A stretch of DNA of 64,000 nucleotides from Solirubrobacterales bacterium (GTDB taxonomy: Bacteria > Actinomycetota > Thermoleophilia > Solirubrobacterales > 70-9), in assembly GCA_035573435.1 (NCBI GenBank), contig DATMZR010000036.1:1-64000 (forward strand), given 5' to 3'. The translations under genes were made by a program, and so were the position numbers. Of the stretch, positions 6,929 to 14,401 are shown piece by piece (position 1 is the stretch's first letter; every line of letters starts with the position of its first letter). The notes beneath the pieces are model-generated. The model had not been told where the DNA came from. It ran no database searches and saw only the letters and a list, made by a program, of their open reading frames with translations.

Positions 6929-7339
6929 ATGTCGCAGGAGAACGTGGAGATCGTCCGCCGCTCTTTCGACGTCTGGAATGGCGTCTGGAATAGCGGGGAC
7001 ATCGAGCGCATCCTCCCCCTCTATACGGCGGACGTGGTTTTCCACTCCGCAACCAAGGATTTGGTCGGAAAGACCTACCGAGGCAAGCGCGCCTTGCGGC
7101 GATTCCTAGAGGAGCTGCATGACGAAATGTCCTCATGGGAGTGGAGGATCGAGGAGCTGATCGACGCTGGGGACCGAGTTGTCACGTTTCACAGCGTCAC
7201 TGCAACGGGCCCCGCAAGCGGCATCGAGGTGACGCGACCGCTCGCCGGCGTGTTCGAGATCCGCGACGGCCTCATCGCGAGCGTGTGGATCTTCCTCGAT
7301 CGCAACGAAGCCCTCAAAGCCGCCGGGCTCTCGGAGTAA
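6929..7339 (+). CDS. SnoaL-like NTF2-fold protein, run B unit 1
   Basis: 136 residues, the longest of run B because of a small internal duplication in helix 1 (VWNGVWNSGD). Body landmarks: LYTADVVFHSATKDL, KTYRGKRALRRFLEEL, a Trp-rich MSSWEWRIEELIDAGDRV, ASGIEVTRPLAGVFEIRDG, and tail EALKAAGLSE. The tail codon CTCAAAGCC differs by one base from the usual CTCGAAGCC. It is the only unit of this run directly behind a leader. Function unknown beyond the fold. Confidence 0.8.
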   Translation: MSQENVEIVRRSFDVWNGVWNSGDIERILPLYTADVVFHSATKDLVGKTYRGKRALRRFLEELHDEMSSWEWRIEELIDAGDRVVTFHSVTATGPASGIEVTRPLAGVFEIRDGLIASVWIFLDRNEALKAAGLSE

Positions 7340-7342
7340 GCG

Positions 7343-7744
7343 ATGTCGCAGGAGAACGTCGAGATCATCCGTCGAGGCTACGAGGCCTTCGCCGAAGGTC
7401 GCATCGCCTTCGAGTTGCTCGATCCTGAGATCGAGTGGCGCGGGCCGCGGGAGTTCCCTGATCTCGCAGAACCGCATCACGGGCACGAGGGCGTGAGGCG
7501 GTACATGGCCGAGCTGGACGAGGTCTTCGACGGGTATCGCATGGTCGCCGAGGAGTTCATGGATGCTGGCGGCGATCAGGTACTCGTGTTCACGCGCGAG
7601 GGAGGTCGGGGCAGGGGCAGTGGCGCAGAGGTGGAGACCCACCCAACCGGCCATCTTTGGACACTTCGCGATGGCAAGGCGATCCGCATGCGGAGCTACT
7701 GGGAGCGCTCCGAGGCCCTCGAAGCCGCCGGGCTTTCGGAGTAG
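7343..7744 (+). CDS. SnoaL-like NTF2-fold protein, run B unit 2
   Basis: 133 residues. Helix 1 is shortened (EAFAEGRIAFELLDPEIEW, no FNRGD). The pocket segment reads GPREFPDLAEPHHGHEGVRRY, followed by EEFMDAGGDQVLVFTREGGRG, SGAEVETHPTGHLWTLRDG and RSYWERSEALEAAGLSE. The paired His of PHHGHEG are unusual among the copies and could be pocket residues. Linked to both neighbours by 3-base TAG-GCG/AAG-CG-ATG junctions. Confidence 0.8.
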   Translation: MSQENVEIIRRGYEAFAEGRIAFELLDPEIEWRGPREFPDLAEPHHGHEGVRRYMAELDEVFDGYRMVAEEFMDAGGDQVLVFTREGGRGRGSGAEVETHPTGHLWTLRDGKAIRMRSYWERSEALEAAGLSE

Positions 7745-7747
7745 GCG

Positions 7748-8143
7748 ATGTCGCAGGAGAACGTGGAGACCGTGCGGCGCGGCTACGAGCACTACAACCG
7801 AACTGGCGAGCCGGACTACAGCGTCTTCGACCCGGAGATCGTCTACGACGTGTCGCGTCGGACCTTTGATCCCCACGTCTACCACGGCCACGAGGGAGTG
7901 CGGGAGTTCGTGGCTCTGATCCGCAGACAGTGGGCGACCATGCGCCTTGAGCCTCAGGACTTCGTCGACGCGGGAGATCGTGTCGTCGTTTCCGTTCATC
8001 TCGTCGGTGTCGGCAAGGAAAGCGGGGTCGAGACGACGGCCAACGCCGCACACGTCTGGACCTTCCGTGACGGGAAGATCGTCCGCCAGACGGTCTTCCA
8101 AACGATGGACGAGGCCCTCGAAGCGGCTGGGCTTTCGGAGTAG
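7748..8143 (+). CDS. SnoaL-like NTF2-fold protein, run B unit 3
   Basis: 131 residues: GYEHYNRTGEPDYSVFDPEI, VYHGHEGVREFVALIRRQW, EPQDFVDAGDRVVVSVHLVG, KESGVETTANAAHVWTFRDG, tail EALEAAGLSE. YHGHEGVREF is closest to the unit just upstream (HHGHEGVRRY), so these two may be a local duplication that has since diverged. The segment WTFRDGKIVR is the family's most conserved internal strand pair. No catalytic assignment is possible. Confidence 0.8.
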   Translation: MSQENVETVRRGYEHYNRTGEPDYSVFDPEIVYDVSRRTFDPHVYHGHEGVREFVALIRRQWATMRLEPQDFVDAGDRVVVSVHLVGVGKESGVETTANAAHVWTFRDGKIVRQTVFQTMDEALEAAGLSE

Positions 8144-8146
8144 GCG

Positions 8147-8542
8147 ATGTCGCAGGAGGACGTGGAGAGGCTGCGCCGGGCACTCGAAGCGTTCGCTCGA
8201 GGCGACAAGGAAGCCTGGGATGAGCTTTGCGATCCGAACGTTGAGGTTGTCCCGGTTGGCGATTGGCCGGAGGGCGAGATCCGAGGGCGCGAGGCTGCCT
8301 GGGATTTCTTCGTCGCTACAGAGGAGCCCTGGGAGCCCGGCTCCTACGAGATGGTCGAGGTCATCGATGCCGACGACCACGTAGTGACGCGCCTGCAGCG
8401 AGACATGCGCGGCAAGTCGAGCGGAGTTGAGGTCCGGTACGACTACTGGCTGGTGGTCACGAGCCGCAATGCGAAGGCCCTCCGCTTGGAGTGGTTCGAG
8501 CAGCGCGAAGAAGCCCTCGAAGCCGCTGGGCTTTCGGAGTAG
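8147..8542 (+). CDS. SnoaL-like NTF2-fold protein, run B unit 4
   Basis: 131 residues with a slightly drifted head (MSQEDVERLRR) and an acidic body: DELCDPNVEVVPVGDWPEGE, IRGREAAWDFFVATEEPWEP, EVIDADDHVVTRLQRDMRGK, SGVEVRYDYWLVVTSRN. The usual WTFRDGK strand is replaced by LVVTSRNAKALRLEW. This divergence in an otherwise invariant segment argues for older sequence drift of the body, while the tail EALEAAGLSE and its codons are unchanged. Confidence 0.8.
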   Translation: MSQEDVERLRRALEAFARGDKEAWDELCDPNVEVVPVGDWPEGEIRGREAAWDFFVATEEPWEPGSYEMVEVIDADDHVVTRLQRDMRGKSSGVEVRYDYWLVVTSRNAKALRLEWFEQREEALEAAGLSE

Positions 8543-8545
8543 GCG

Positions 8546-8935
8546 ATGTCGCAGGAGAACGTGGACCTGATCAGAGACGGATTCGCCGCGCACAGGCGTG
8601 GGGACCTCGATGCCCTGGTCGAGATCTACGACCCGGACGTGGTCTTCGAAACACTCCTCTTGGGGACGCACCGCGGCAAGGAGGCGATACGTCTGATCTA
8701 CGAGGAGAACCAAAAGACGCTGGCCGGCTACGCGGTCGAACCCGTCGAGCTGATCGACTCGGGAGATCAGGTGGTCGCCGTGGCCCAAGTCACCGGGGTG
8801 GGACCCGTCAGCCAGATCGCCATGGATGGAGACCGGTTCGCCTTTCTGTTCACGATCAAGAACGGGCGGGTTGTGCGCGAGCAAGCCTTCCGAAACAGGG
8901 ATGAGGCCCTCGAAGCCGCCGGGCTGCGGGAGTAG
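8546..8935 (+). CDS. SnoaL-like NTF2-fold protein, run B unit 5
   Basis: 129 residues: head MSQENVDLIRDGFAAHRRGD, then VEIYDPDVVFETLLLGTHRG, VELIDSGDQVVAVAQVTGVG, FAFLFTIKNGRVV and tail EALEAAGLRE. It closes run B. Its tail has LRE (CTGCGGGAG) instead of LSE, and this LRE form also ends other terminal or solitary units (14338, 22995, 24133) and two scars (19435, 21348). The LRE tail therefore looks like a marker of the last unit of a run. Confidence 0.8.
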   Translation: MSQENVDLIRDGFAAHRRGDLDALVEIYDPDVVFETLLLGTHRGKEAIRLIYEENQKTLAGYAVEPVELIDSGDQVVAVAQVTGVGPVSQIAMDGDRFAFLFTIKNGRVVREQAFRNRDEALEAAGLRE

Positions 8936-8963
8936 TCACGCCGCCACGGGCTTGTGACCTTCG

Positions 8964-9263
8964 ATGAGGCCCTCGCCGCACTGCCTCGCCCTGGTCGGTG
9001 AGCGCGTGGAGGTCCACGTCATGGACGCCGGGGAGACCCCACACCTCGTGGCGACCTTCGGCGGAAGGCTTCGCGCCGGTTACTCGATGACCGGTGGCGA
9101 GCCCGGCGATAACGAGGCGATCTTCGTCCGGCTCGAGGCCGGTGAGGAGATGGCGGCGATCAGTCTTGACCGCGAGGTGTTCGAGGGCGGGATCGCTCAT
9201 GAGGACGGAGCGCTCACGCTCCAGCTCGGTGGAGTGGAGTTCGTGATCGCCCGACACGGCTAA
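8964..9263 (+). CDS. Conserved small beta-rich protein; N-terminus possibly frameshifted
   Basis: 99 residues: VGERVEVHVMDAGETPHLVA, TFGGRLRAG, EAIFVRLEAGEEMAAISLDR, LTLQLGGVEFVIARHG. This looks like a compact beta protein with no signal or membrane span. The assigned ATG sits in an awkward place: a GTG at 8954 in another frame reads VTFDEALAALPRPGR before a stop, which looks like the natural N-terminus of the same protein. An indel near 8985-8995 could have split them. Family unknown to me. Confidence 0.5.
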   Translation: MRPSPHCLALVGERVEVHVMDAGETPHLVATFGGRLRAGYSMTGGEPGDNEAIFVRLEAGEEMAAISLDREVFEGGIAHEDGALTLQLGGVEFVIARHG

Positions 9264-9455
9264 TCCGATATTGCGCGGGGCGCTCCCTTATGGCGCGGGC
9301 GAAAATCCCCCTCGACGGTCCCGCGAGCCGCACATGGGGTTGCCCCGGCCCTCGGGGGTCCTGTCGAGATGCACAAGGCCAGGGCCCTTCTGTGTGAAGT
9401 CCGGGAGTTTGGGTACACGGCAACCGTTGACACCCGAATGGGAAAGGAAGATGGA

Positions 9456-9563
9456 ATGGCAGTCGCGGCTTCAGTTGGACTTCCAGTGGGCGCCAGCATC
9501 GCGATCCCCGGGATCGTGGTCCTGGTGCTCATCGTCCTTGTAATCCTCTGGCTTGTGTTCTGA
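9456..9563 (+). CDS. Small single-span membrane protein, 35 residues
   Basis: ATG 9456 is preceded by GGAAAGGAAG. The product is a short Ala/Gly-rich lead (MAVAASVGLPVGASIAIPG) followed by one strongly hydrophobic helix (IVVLVLIVLVILWLVF) that ends the protein. It is similar in type to the small membrane protein at 3696. A longer open frame from 9369 has no ribosome site. Role unknown. Confidence 0.5.
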   Translation: MAVAASVGLPVGASIAIPGIVVLVLIVLVILWLVF

Positions 9564-9646
9564 TCTTTGAGTCCAAGCAGGGGTCGGGTTCGGTGGGAGG
9601 CGAACCCGACGTACCCGACGGGCTGCAGAAGTAGGGCTTTAAGCGT

Positions 9647-9670
9647 GTCCGGTCCCTGACGTTCCCGTTT
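9647..9670 (-). repeat. 24-base inverted repeat, right copy
   Basis: Reverse complement of 6396-6419 with one mismatch. It lies between the small membrane protein and the broken SnoaL unit at 9798. The rest of 9564-9797 shows no gene. Confidence 0.6.
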
Positions 9671-9797
9671 CGAGGGGGCGGTGTGGGGAAAGCGCGGTAG
9701 TGGAGAGGCGGCTCGCCTGAGACGATCCGAAGGGAGGTTTCGAGGACTTCCGTCGGAGCGCCAGGGGATGGCCCGCCTCTCTCTTTTTTGGCAGGGC

Positions 9798-9900
9798 GGG
9801 AGATACTGCGCGGGCAATGGTCGCAGGAGAACGTCGAGATCGTGCGGGCTGCTTACGACGCCTTCAATCGCGGCCACCGGGATGCGCGGTTCACGTTCCG
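9798..9900 (+). pseudogene. Leader copy 3 plus truncated SnoaL head
   Basis: A leader with two changes (GCGGGAGATACTGCGCGGGC, then A) is followed by ATGG TCGCAGGAGAACGTCGAG: an extra G after the ATG shifts the frame. The shifted frame reads the family helix 1 (SQENVEIVRAAYDAFNRG) and then loses similarity within ~25 codons. No tail is present. The remaining bases up to the tRNA at 10085 hold no recognisable gene. Confidence 0.65.
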
Positions 9901-10084
9901 CGTCTATCAGCGGGCGGCGAAGCGGCGCGAGCGGCTGGCCGGCGAGCACCTGGCGGCGTTTCGACCGGGCGCTCGAATGGGCAGGGATGGGCAGGGAGCA
10001 CGTTCCTGACACCGTTGCTGACCAGCCGGCCACTGGTGCGAGGTCCGCCGGAAACCGCGCAGCGAAGCTAGAATCCGTGCCTGC

Positions 10085-10158
10085 GCGGCTGTAGCTCAGT
10101 TGGCTAGAGCGTCTGCTTGCCATGCAGAAGGTCGTGGGTTCGAATCCCATCAGCCGCT
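10085..10158 (+). tRNA. tRNA-Gly (GCC)
   Basis: Complete cloverleaf: acceptor GCGGCTG/CAGCCGC, D stem GCTC/GAGC, anticodon stem TCTGC/GCAGA around loop TTGCCAT (anticodon GCC), T arm GTGGG TTCGAAT CCCAT, discriminator T. CCA is not encoded. The 3' 44 bases recur at 12895 as part of a 151-base direct repeat. Confidence 0.95.
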
Positions 10159-10265
10159 TTTCTCAGATTCCGCTTGCTTGCAGGGAATCTCGGATGGCGG
10201 CAGCGCAGCTTCGTCGTCCGTCGGTTCGCGTGAAATCGCTCCCAGTGCCCATTGGTGCCCATTGG
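10115..10265 (+). repeat. 151-base direct repeat with tRNA-Gly 3' half, left copy
   Basis: It begins in the anticodon stem-loop (GCTTGCCATGCAGAAGGTCG) and runs past the tRNA through TGAAATCGCTCCCAGTGCCC to a doubled TGCCCATTGG. It aligns without gaps to 12895-13045, perfect in the tRNA part and ~85-90% beyond. The pair brackets the delta-60 gene. Confidence 0.8.
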
Positions 10266-10368
10266 TGGCTCTGGTGGTAGGGTCGTCTGAAAGGCGCGTG
10301 CAGGGGGGAGGAGTGCAGCGACCATCAATGCACGAAGGCTCGTAGTCAGCACCAGCCTCGTCGCTGCC

Positions 10369-12747
10369 GTGCTGGTCAGCGTCATCCCCTCGGCGAGCGC
10401 ACAGGCCGCGCCCGGGGACCTCGATGCCACGTTCTCCGGCGACGGCAAGCAGAGGACTGACTTCGGCGTCGGCATCAGCCGCGCGGCGGCAACGGCGATC
10501 CAGCCGGACGGCAAGATCGTCGCTGTCGGCACCCAGTTCTCGTCCCAAGACTGGGACTTCGCCCTCGCCCGCTACAACCCCAACGGCACCCTCGACACGA
10601 GCTTCTCCGGCGACGGCAAGCTGACCACCGATTTCGGCGGCTCCGACGTGGCGAATGGGGTGGCCCTGCAAGGCGACGGCAAGATCGTCGCAGTCGGCGG
10701 CGGCAACGGCGACTTTGCCCTCGCCCGCTACAACCTCAACGGCACCCTCGACTCGAGCTTCTCCGGCGACGGCAAGCAGACGACCGACTTCGGGAGCAAC
10801 GGAGACCAGGCAAGCGAGGTGGCCCTCCAGGCAAACGGCAAGATCATCGCGGTCGGCGGGAAAGGGCCCGCAGGCTTTGACGACACGACGTTCGCCCTCG
10901 CCCGCTTCAACCCCAGCGGCACCCTCGACACGAGCTTCTCCGGCGACGGCAGGCAGACGACCAACTTCGGGGAGACCTTTCGTGGGGACAGGGCGAACGG
11001 GGTGGCCCTGCAAGGCGACGGCAAGATCGTTGCGGTCGGCAACGGCGACGGGGGCGACAACCAAGACTTCGCCCTCGCCCGCTACAACCCCAGCGGCACC
11101 CTCGACACGAGCTTCTCCGGCGACGGCAAGCTGACCACCGACTTCGGCGGGTCCGAAGCAGCGAACGGGGTGGCCCTGCAAGGTGACGGCAAGATCGTCG
11201 TAGTCGGCGTTGGTGGCACCAGCAGCTTCGCCCTCGCCCGCTACAACCCCAACGGGTCACTCGACCCAAGCTTCTCGGGAGACGGCAAGCAGAAGACCGA
11301 CTTCGGCGGCGGTGAGGCGACCGGAGTGGCTATCCAGGGGAACGGCAAGATCGTCGCTGTCGGCGGCGACAGCAACAGTCGCAACTTCGCCCTCGCCCGC
11401 TACAACCCCAACGGCACCCTCGACACGAGCTTCTCCGGCGACGGGAAGCAGACGACCGACTTCGGAGGGGAAGACAAGGCGAACGCGTTGGCCCTCCAGG
11501 GAGACGGCAAGATCATCGCGGTTGGGGAGGGCGGGAACAGCGACTTCGCGCTCACCCGCTACAACCTCAACGGCAGCCTCGACACCACGTTCTCCGGCGA
11601 CGGCAAGCAGACGACTCCCTTCGGCGGCCCCTATGAAGCCCAGGGGGTGGCGCTCCAGAGCGACGGCAAGATGATCGTGGTCGGCGATGGCTTCTTCATC
11701 ACCCGATACAACCCCAACGGGTCACTCGACCCAAGCTTCTCGGGAGACGGCAAGCAGACGACCGATTTCGACCAGTTCGGCCAAGACGCGACGGGGGTGA
11801 CGATTCAGGATGACGGCAAGATCGTCGTCGTCGGCTCCACTGCTGGGCCCATGCTTTCCGCGTATTTCGCTGTCGCCCGCTACAACCCCAACGGCACCCT
11901 CGACACGAGCTTCTCCGGTGACGGGAAGCAGACGGCGATTTCGGTGGGTCACGACGAGGCACATGGGGTGGCGATTCAGGGCGACGGCAAGATCGTCGTG
12001 GTCGGCTCAGGATACGACGTCGTCACGGGCGATTCCGAGGGCGTGCTCGCCCGTTTCAACCCCAACGGCTCGCTTGACACGAGCTTCTCCGGCGACGGCA
12101 AGCAGACGACCGACTTCGGAGCCTGGAGTGGGGTGGCGATCCAAGGCGATGGCAAGATCGTTACGGTCGGCGGGGCTGACGGGGGCGGCACCGGCTTCGA
12201 CTTCGCAATCGCCCGCTTCAACCCCAACGGCACCCTCGACACGAGCTTCTCCGGTGACGGTACGCAGACCACAGACTTCGGGGACGACGAAGGAGCGAGT
12301 GGGGTGGCGCTCCAGGGCGACGGCAGGATCGTCACGGCTGGCGTCGGTGGCGGTGGCACCTTCGGTGACTTCGCACTCGCCCGCTACGACACCGATGGGT
12401 CGCTCGACACGAGCTTCTCCGGCGACGGCAAGCAGACAACCGACTTCGGATTCGGGGCCGACGACGCGGCGAACGGGATCGCGATCCAGGGCGACGGCAA
12501 GATCGTCGCGGCCGGTCGCGCTGGCGGAGGGGCTACCGCCAACGACTTCGCCCTCGCCCGCTACAACACCGACGGCACGCTCGACCCGAGCTTCTCCGAC
12601 GATGGCAAGCGGAGGACCGACTTCGGGGGCGACGACGCGGCAAACGGGGTGGCGCTCCAGGCGGACGGAAAGATCGTCGCCGTCGGGCGCGGCCTGGGTG
12701 CCGACGGCACCAGCGATTTCGCGCTCGCCCGCTATCTCGGGGGCTGA
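10369..12747 (+). CDS. Secreted delta-60-repeat protein
   Basis: 792 residues from the first standard in-frame start (GTG). About 14 tandem copies of a ~54-residue unit, each with GDGKIVAVG, FALARYNPNGTLDTSFSGDG and K.TTDFGG, match the delta-60 repeat described in large bacterial surface or secreted proteins and probably form a beta-propeller or solenoid. Only a few residues vary per repeat, and the DNA repeats are also highly alike. The N-terminus looks like the cut end of a signal peptide: in-frame codons upstream encode ARRLVVSTSLVAAVLVSVIP, ending in SASAQAAPG, but no ATG/GTG/TTG lies between the TGA at 10288 and 10369. The ribosome-site-like GGGGGGAGG at 10302 precedes an out-of-frame GTG (10313) and an in-frame ATC (10324). 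Bracketed by the tRNA-Gly-derived repeats. Confidence 0.85.
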   Translation: MLVSVIPSASAQAAPGDLDATFSGDGKQRTDFGVGISRAAATAIQPDGKIVAVGTQFSSQDWDFALARYNPNGTLDTSFSGDGKLTTDFGGSDVANGVALQGDGKIVAVGGGNGDFALARYNLNGTLDSSFSGDGKQTTDFGSNGDQASEVALQANGKIIAVGGKGPAGFDDTTFALARFNPSGTLDTSFSGDGRQTTNFGETFRGDRANGVALQGDGKIVAVGNGDGGDNQDFALARYNPSGTLDTSFSGDGKLTTDFGGSEAANGVALQGDGKIVVVGVGGTSSFALARYNPNGSLDPSFSGDGKQKTDFGGGEATGVAIQGNGKIVAVGGDSNSRNFALARYNPNGTLDTSFSGDGKQTTDFGGEDKANALALQGDGKIIAVGEGGNSDFALTRYNLNGSLDTTFSGDGKQTTPFGGPYEAQGVALQSDGKMIVVGDGFFITRYNPNGSLDPSFSGDGKQTTDFDQFGQDATGVTIQDDGKIVVVGSTAGPMLSAYFAVARYNPNGTLDTSFSGDGKQTAISVGHDEAHGVAIQGDGKIVVVGSGYDVVTGDSEGVLARFNPNGSLDTSFSGDGKQTTDFGAWSGVAIQGDGKIVTVGGADGGGTGFDFAIARFNPNGTLDTSFSGDGTQTTDFGDDEGASGVALQGDGRIVTAGVGGGGTFGDFALARYDTDGSLDTSFSGDGKQTTDFGFGADDAANGIAIQGDGKIVAAGRAGGGATANDFALARYNTDGTLDPSFSDDGKRRTDFGGDDAANGVALQADGKIVAVGRGLGADGTSDFALARYLGG

Positions 12748-12894
12748 GCGCCGGTAGTTGCCATTGGGCACTGCACCCACCCCTGTGCCCAAACCAATCG
12801 AAATCCCCAATCCCCGGGGAATCTCGCCCGTGCGCTTAGCGCGAGAACGGCTTCACAAAGCCGAAAATGCCGAAGCAAGCGCACGCGGCAGCAG

Positions 12895-13045
12895 GCTTGC
12901 CATGCAGAAGGTCGTGGGTTCGAATCCCATCAGCCGCTTTCCTCGGATTCCGCTTGCGTGCAGGGACTCTCTGAACACGGCGGCGCAGCATCGTCGTTCG
13001 TCGGGTCGCGTGAAATCGCTCCCAGTGCCCATTGGTGCCCATTGG
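12895..13045 (+). repeat. 151-base direct repeat with tRNA-Gly 3' half, right copy
   Basis: It carries the 3' 44 bases of tRNA-Gly (from the anticodon loop to the discriminator) but no 5' half, so it is not a functional tRNA. Same length as the left copy. The flanking stretch 12748-12894 shows nothing else recognisable. Confidence 0.8.
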
Positions 13046-13063
13046 ACGCGAGTCCGAGCGTGC

Positions 13064-13082
13064 GCGAGATACTGCGCGGGCG
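13064..13082 (+). repeat. Array leader, copy 4
   Basis: Identical 19-base leader directly before ATG 13083, 18 bases after the end of the right tRNA-Gly repeat. Confidence 0.6.
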
Positions 13083-13372
13083 ATGTCGCAGGAGAACGTG
13101 GAGTTGATCCAGCGTCAGATCGAGGCGCTCAACCGAGGGGACTGGGAGGGGACCAGATGCTCGAAGGGCTGACCTTCGAGGCGAAGGAAATCGTGGACAG
13201 GGACGATCTGGTCGCTGCGGTGGGACGAATCAAGGGCACCGGAAGCGACAGCGGGGCCGAGACTGAGGTCCCGATCGCCTTCGTGTCGCGGTTCCGTTAC
13301 GGCCTGGTAGCGCGCGTGGAGGAGTACCTCGATCCCGGGGAGGCCCTCGAAACCGCCGGGCTTTCGGAGTAG
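13083..13372 (+). pseudogene. SnoaL-like unit with internal deletion
   Basis: The head is intact (MSQENVELIQRQIEALNRGD) but after ~24 codons, near 13150-13160, the frame changes. The C-terminal half continues in another frame (EGLTFEAKEIVDRDDLVAAV, ETEVPIAFVSRFRYGLV, EALETAGLSE, stop 13370). Relative to other units, ~40 residues including the DPDVEW and YRGH segments are missing, so an out-of-frame deletion is inferred. The constant ends are preserved. Confidence 0.7.
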
Positions 13373-13375
13373 GCG

Positions 13376-13771
13376 ATGGCTCGGGAGAACGTGGACGTCG
13401 TGCAGCGCCATACCGAAGCGTTTAACCGGCGCGACCTGACGACCTGGTTGGCCTTATTTCGCTCCGACGCAGAAATTGACTGGTCCCGTGCCCGAGGGCC
13501 GCAAAAGGGTGTCTATCGCGGTCGTCGCGGGCATCAGGCCTTCTGGGACGTGTGGTTGACGTTTGATTGGGGCGAGATTGAGACGTACGACCTCGCCGAG
13601 GCGGGTTCCGAGGTCGTGGTCCCGAATACCACCACCTTTCGCGGTCGCCAGGGGATCGAGGTGGTCGCGAGAAGCGCCTTCGTGATCACAGTCGAGAACA
13701 GTCAGATCACTCGCTATCGGTTGTTCCAAGAGCGAGCCGAAGCCCTCGAAGCCGCCGGGCTTTCGGAGTAG
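13376..13771 (+). CDS. SnoaL-like NTF2-fold protein, run C unit 2
   Basis: 131 residues with head MARENVDVVQRHTEAFNRRD. The body (ALFRSDAEIDWSRARGPQKG, VYRGRRGHQAFWDVWLTFDW, DLAEAGSEVVVPNTTTFRGR, GIEVVARSAFVITVENSQI) is the closest match in the window to the frameshifted unit at 1066, 12 kb away. It shares DWSR.RGP.KGVYRG and the FWDVW motif. Head codons have drifted (ATGGCTCGGGAG). The tail EALEAAGLSE is standard. Confidence 0.8.
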   Translation: MARENVDVVQRHTEAFNRRDLTTWLALFRSDAEIDWSRARGPQKGVYRGRRGHQAFWDVWLTFDWGEIETYDLAEAGSEVVVPNTTTFRGRQGIEVVARSAFVITVENSQITRYRLFQERAEALEAAGLSE

Positions 13772-13774
13772 GGG

Positions 13775-14338
13775 ATGGCTCACGAAGACGTGGAGTCAAA
13801 GGCCTACCGCCAACATCTCAGGTGCCGCGAACAACCACGCCGCGGCCTCGACGAGAGGATCGCGACTCGCTTCCCGGCGGTCGCTACCTCGCTGACGGCG
13901 CGGGTATCCCGCCTTCCCCCGAGTTCGAAGCTTCGGCAGCGGGTGTTGGCGCGGGCAGTCTGTCGCGGGTTCGCGGCTCTGCAGCGGGGTGACTTCGAGG
14001 CGGCCTTGGGGAACTTCTACGACCCCGATGTCGAGTGGCACGGGGCGGCCGGGGGACTGGACGAGGGACGCGTCCTTCGGGGCCGCGCTGAGGTCGTTGA
14101 AGCGTTCCGGGACTACTACGACACCTGGGAGCGACTCGAACTGAGACCGGAGGAGATCATCGACACCGGTGATGAGCTGATCGTCTTCGTCCACGAGGTC
14201 GCCCGAGGCCGTAAGAGCGGCATAGTCATGGAGACAGACACTGCGGCGATCAGCACGCTTCACGAGGGGCGGATCATCCAGGTCAGGAACTACCTCGATC
14301 GCGGCGAGGCCCTCGAAGCCGCCGGGCTGCGGGAGTAG
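13775..14338 (+). CDS. SnoaL-like NTF2-fold protein with ~54-residue N-terminal insertion
   Basis: 187 residues instead of ~131. The head MAHEDVE is followed by about 54 residues unrelated to the family and rich in Arg (AYRQHLRCREQPRRGLDERI, PSSKLRQRVLARAV). The normal fold then resumes (CRGFAALQRGDFEAALGNFY, DPDVEWHG, LRGRAEVVEAFRDYYDTWER, EEIIDTGDELIVFVHEVARG, KSGIVMETDTAAISTLHEGR, EALEAAGLRE). The insert lies exactly between the constant head and helix 1, at ~13796-13957. It closes run C with the LRE-type tail. Whether the product folds is uncertain. Confidence 0.65.
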   Translation: MAHEDVESKAYRQHLRCREQPRRGLDERIATRFPAVATSLTARVSRLPPSSKLRQRVLARAVCRGFAALQRGDFEAALGNFYDPDVEWHGAAGGLDEGRVLRGRAEVVEAFRDYYDTWERLELRPEEIIDTGDELIVFVHEVARGRKSGIVMETDTAAISTLHEGRIIQVRNYLDRGEALEAAGLRE

Positions 14339-14401
14339 GCGCGGCGGTTTGCGAGCTGCTCGCCGAGGACCTGCCGGCGCCCACGGCCTAGAATCGCCGC
14401 G

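Noticed and set aside
7133-8884. A 583-residue open frame on the minus strand across SnoaL run B
   Set aside because: It is antisense to five good SnoaL genes. Its repeated 'HVLLRHRLLRKPGGFEG' text is simply the reverse complement of the constant unit junctions in a GC-rich background. The same applies to the 624-residue minus frame at 13796-15670.
10104-10532. Minus-strand protein ending ADGIRTHDLLHGKQ
   Set aside because: This familiar text is the translation of a tRNA gene, not a protein. The similar RLPESNRCKRLCRPVRL at 24662-24940 is the translated tRNA-Cys fragment.
10150-11181. A repetitive 343-residue minus-strand frame
   Set aside because: It is the antisense shadow of the delta-60 repeats; the plus frame has a signal peptide and a known repeat.
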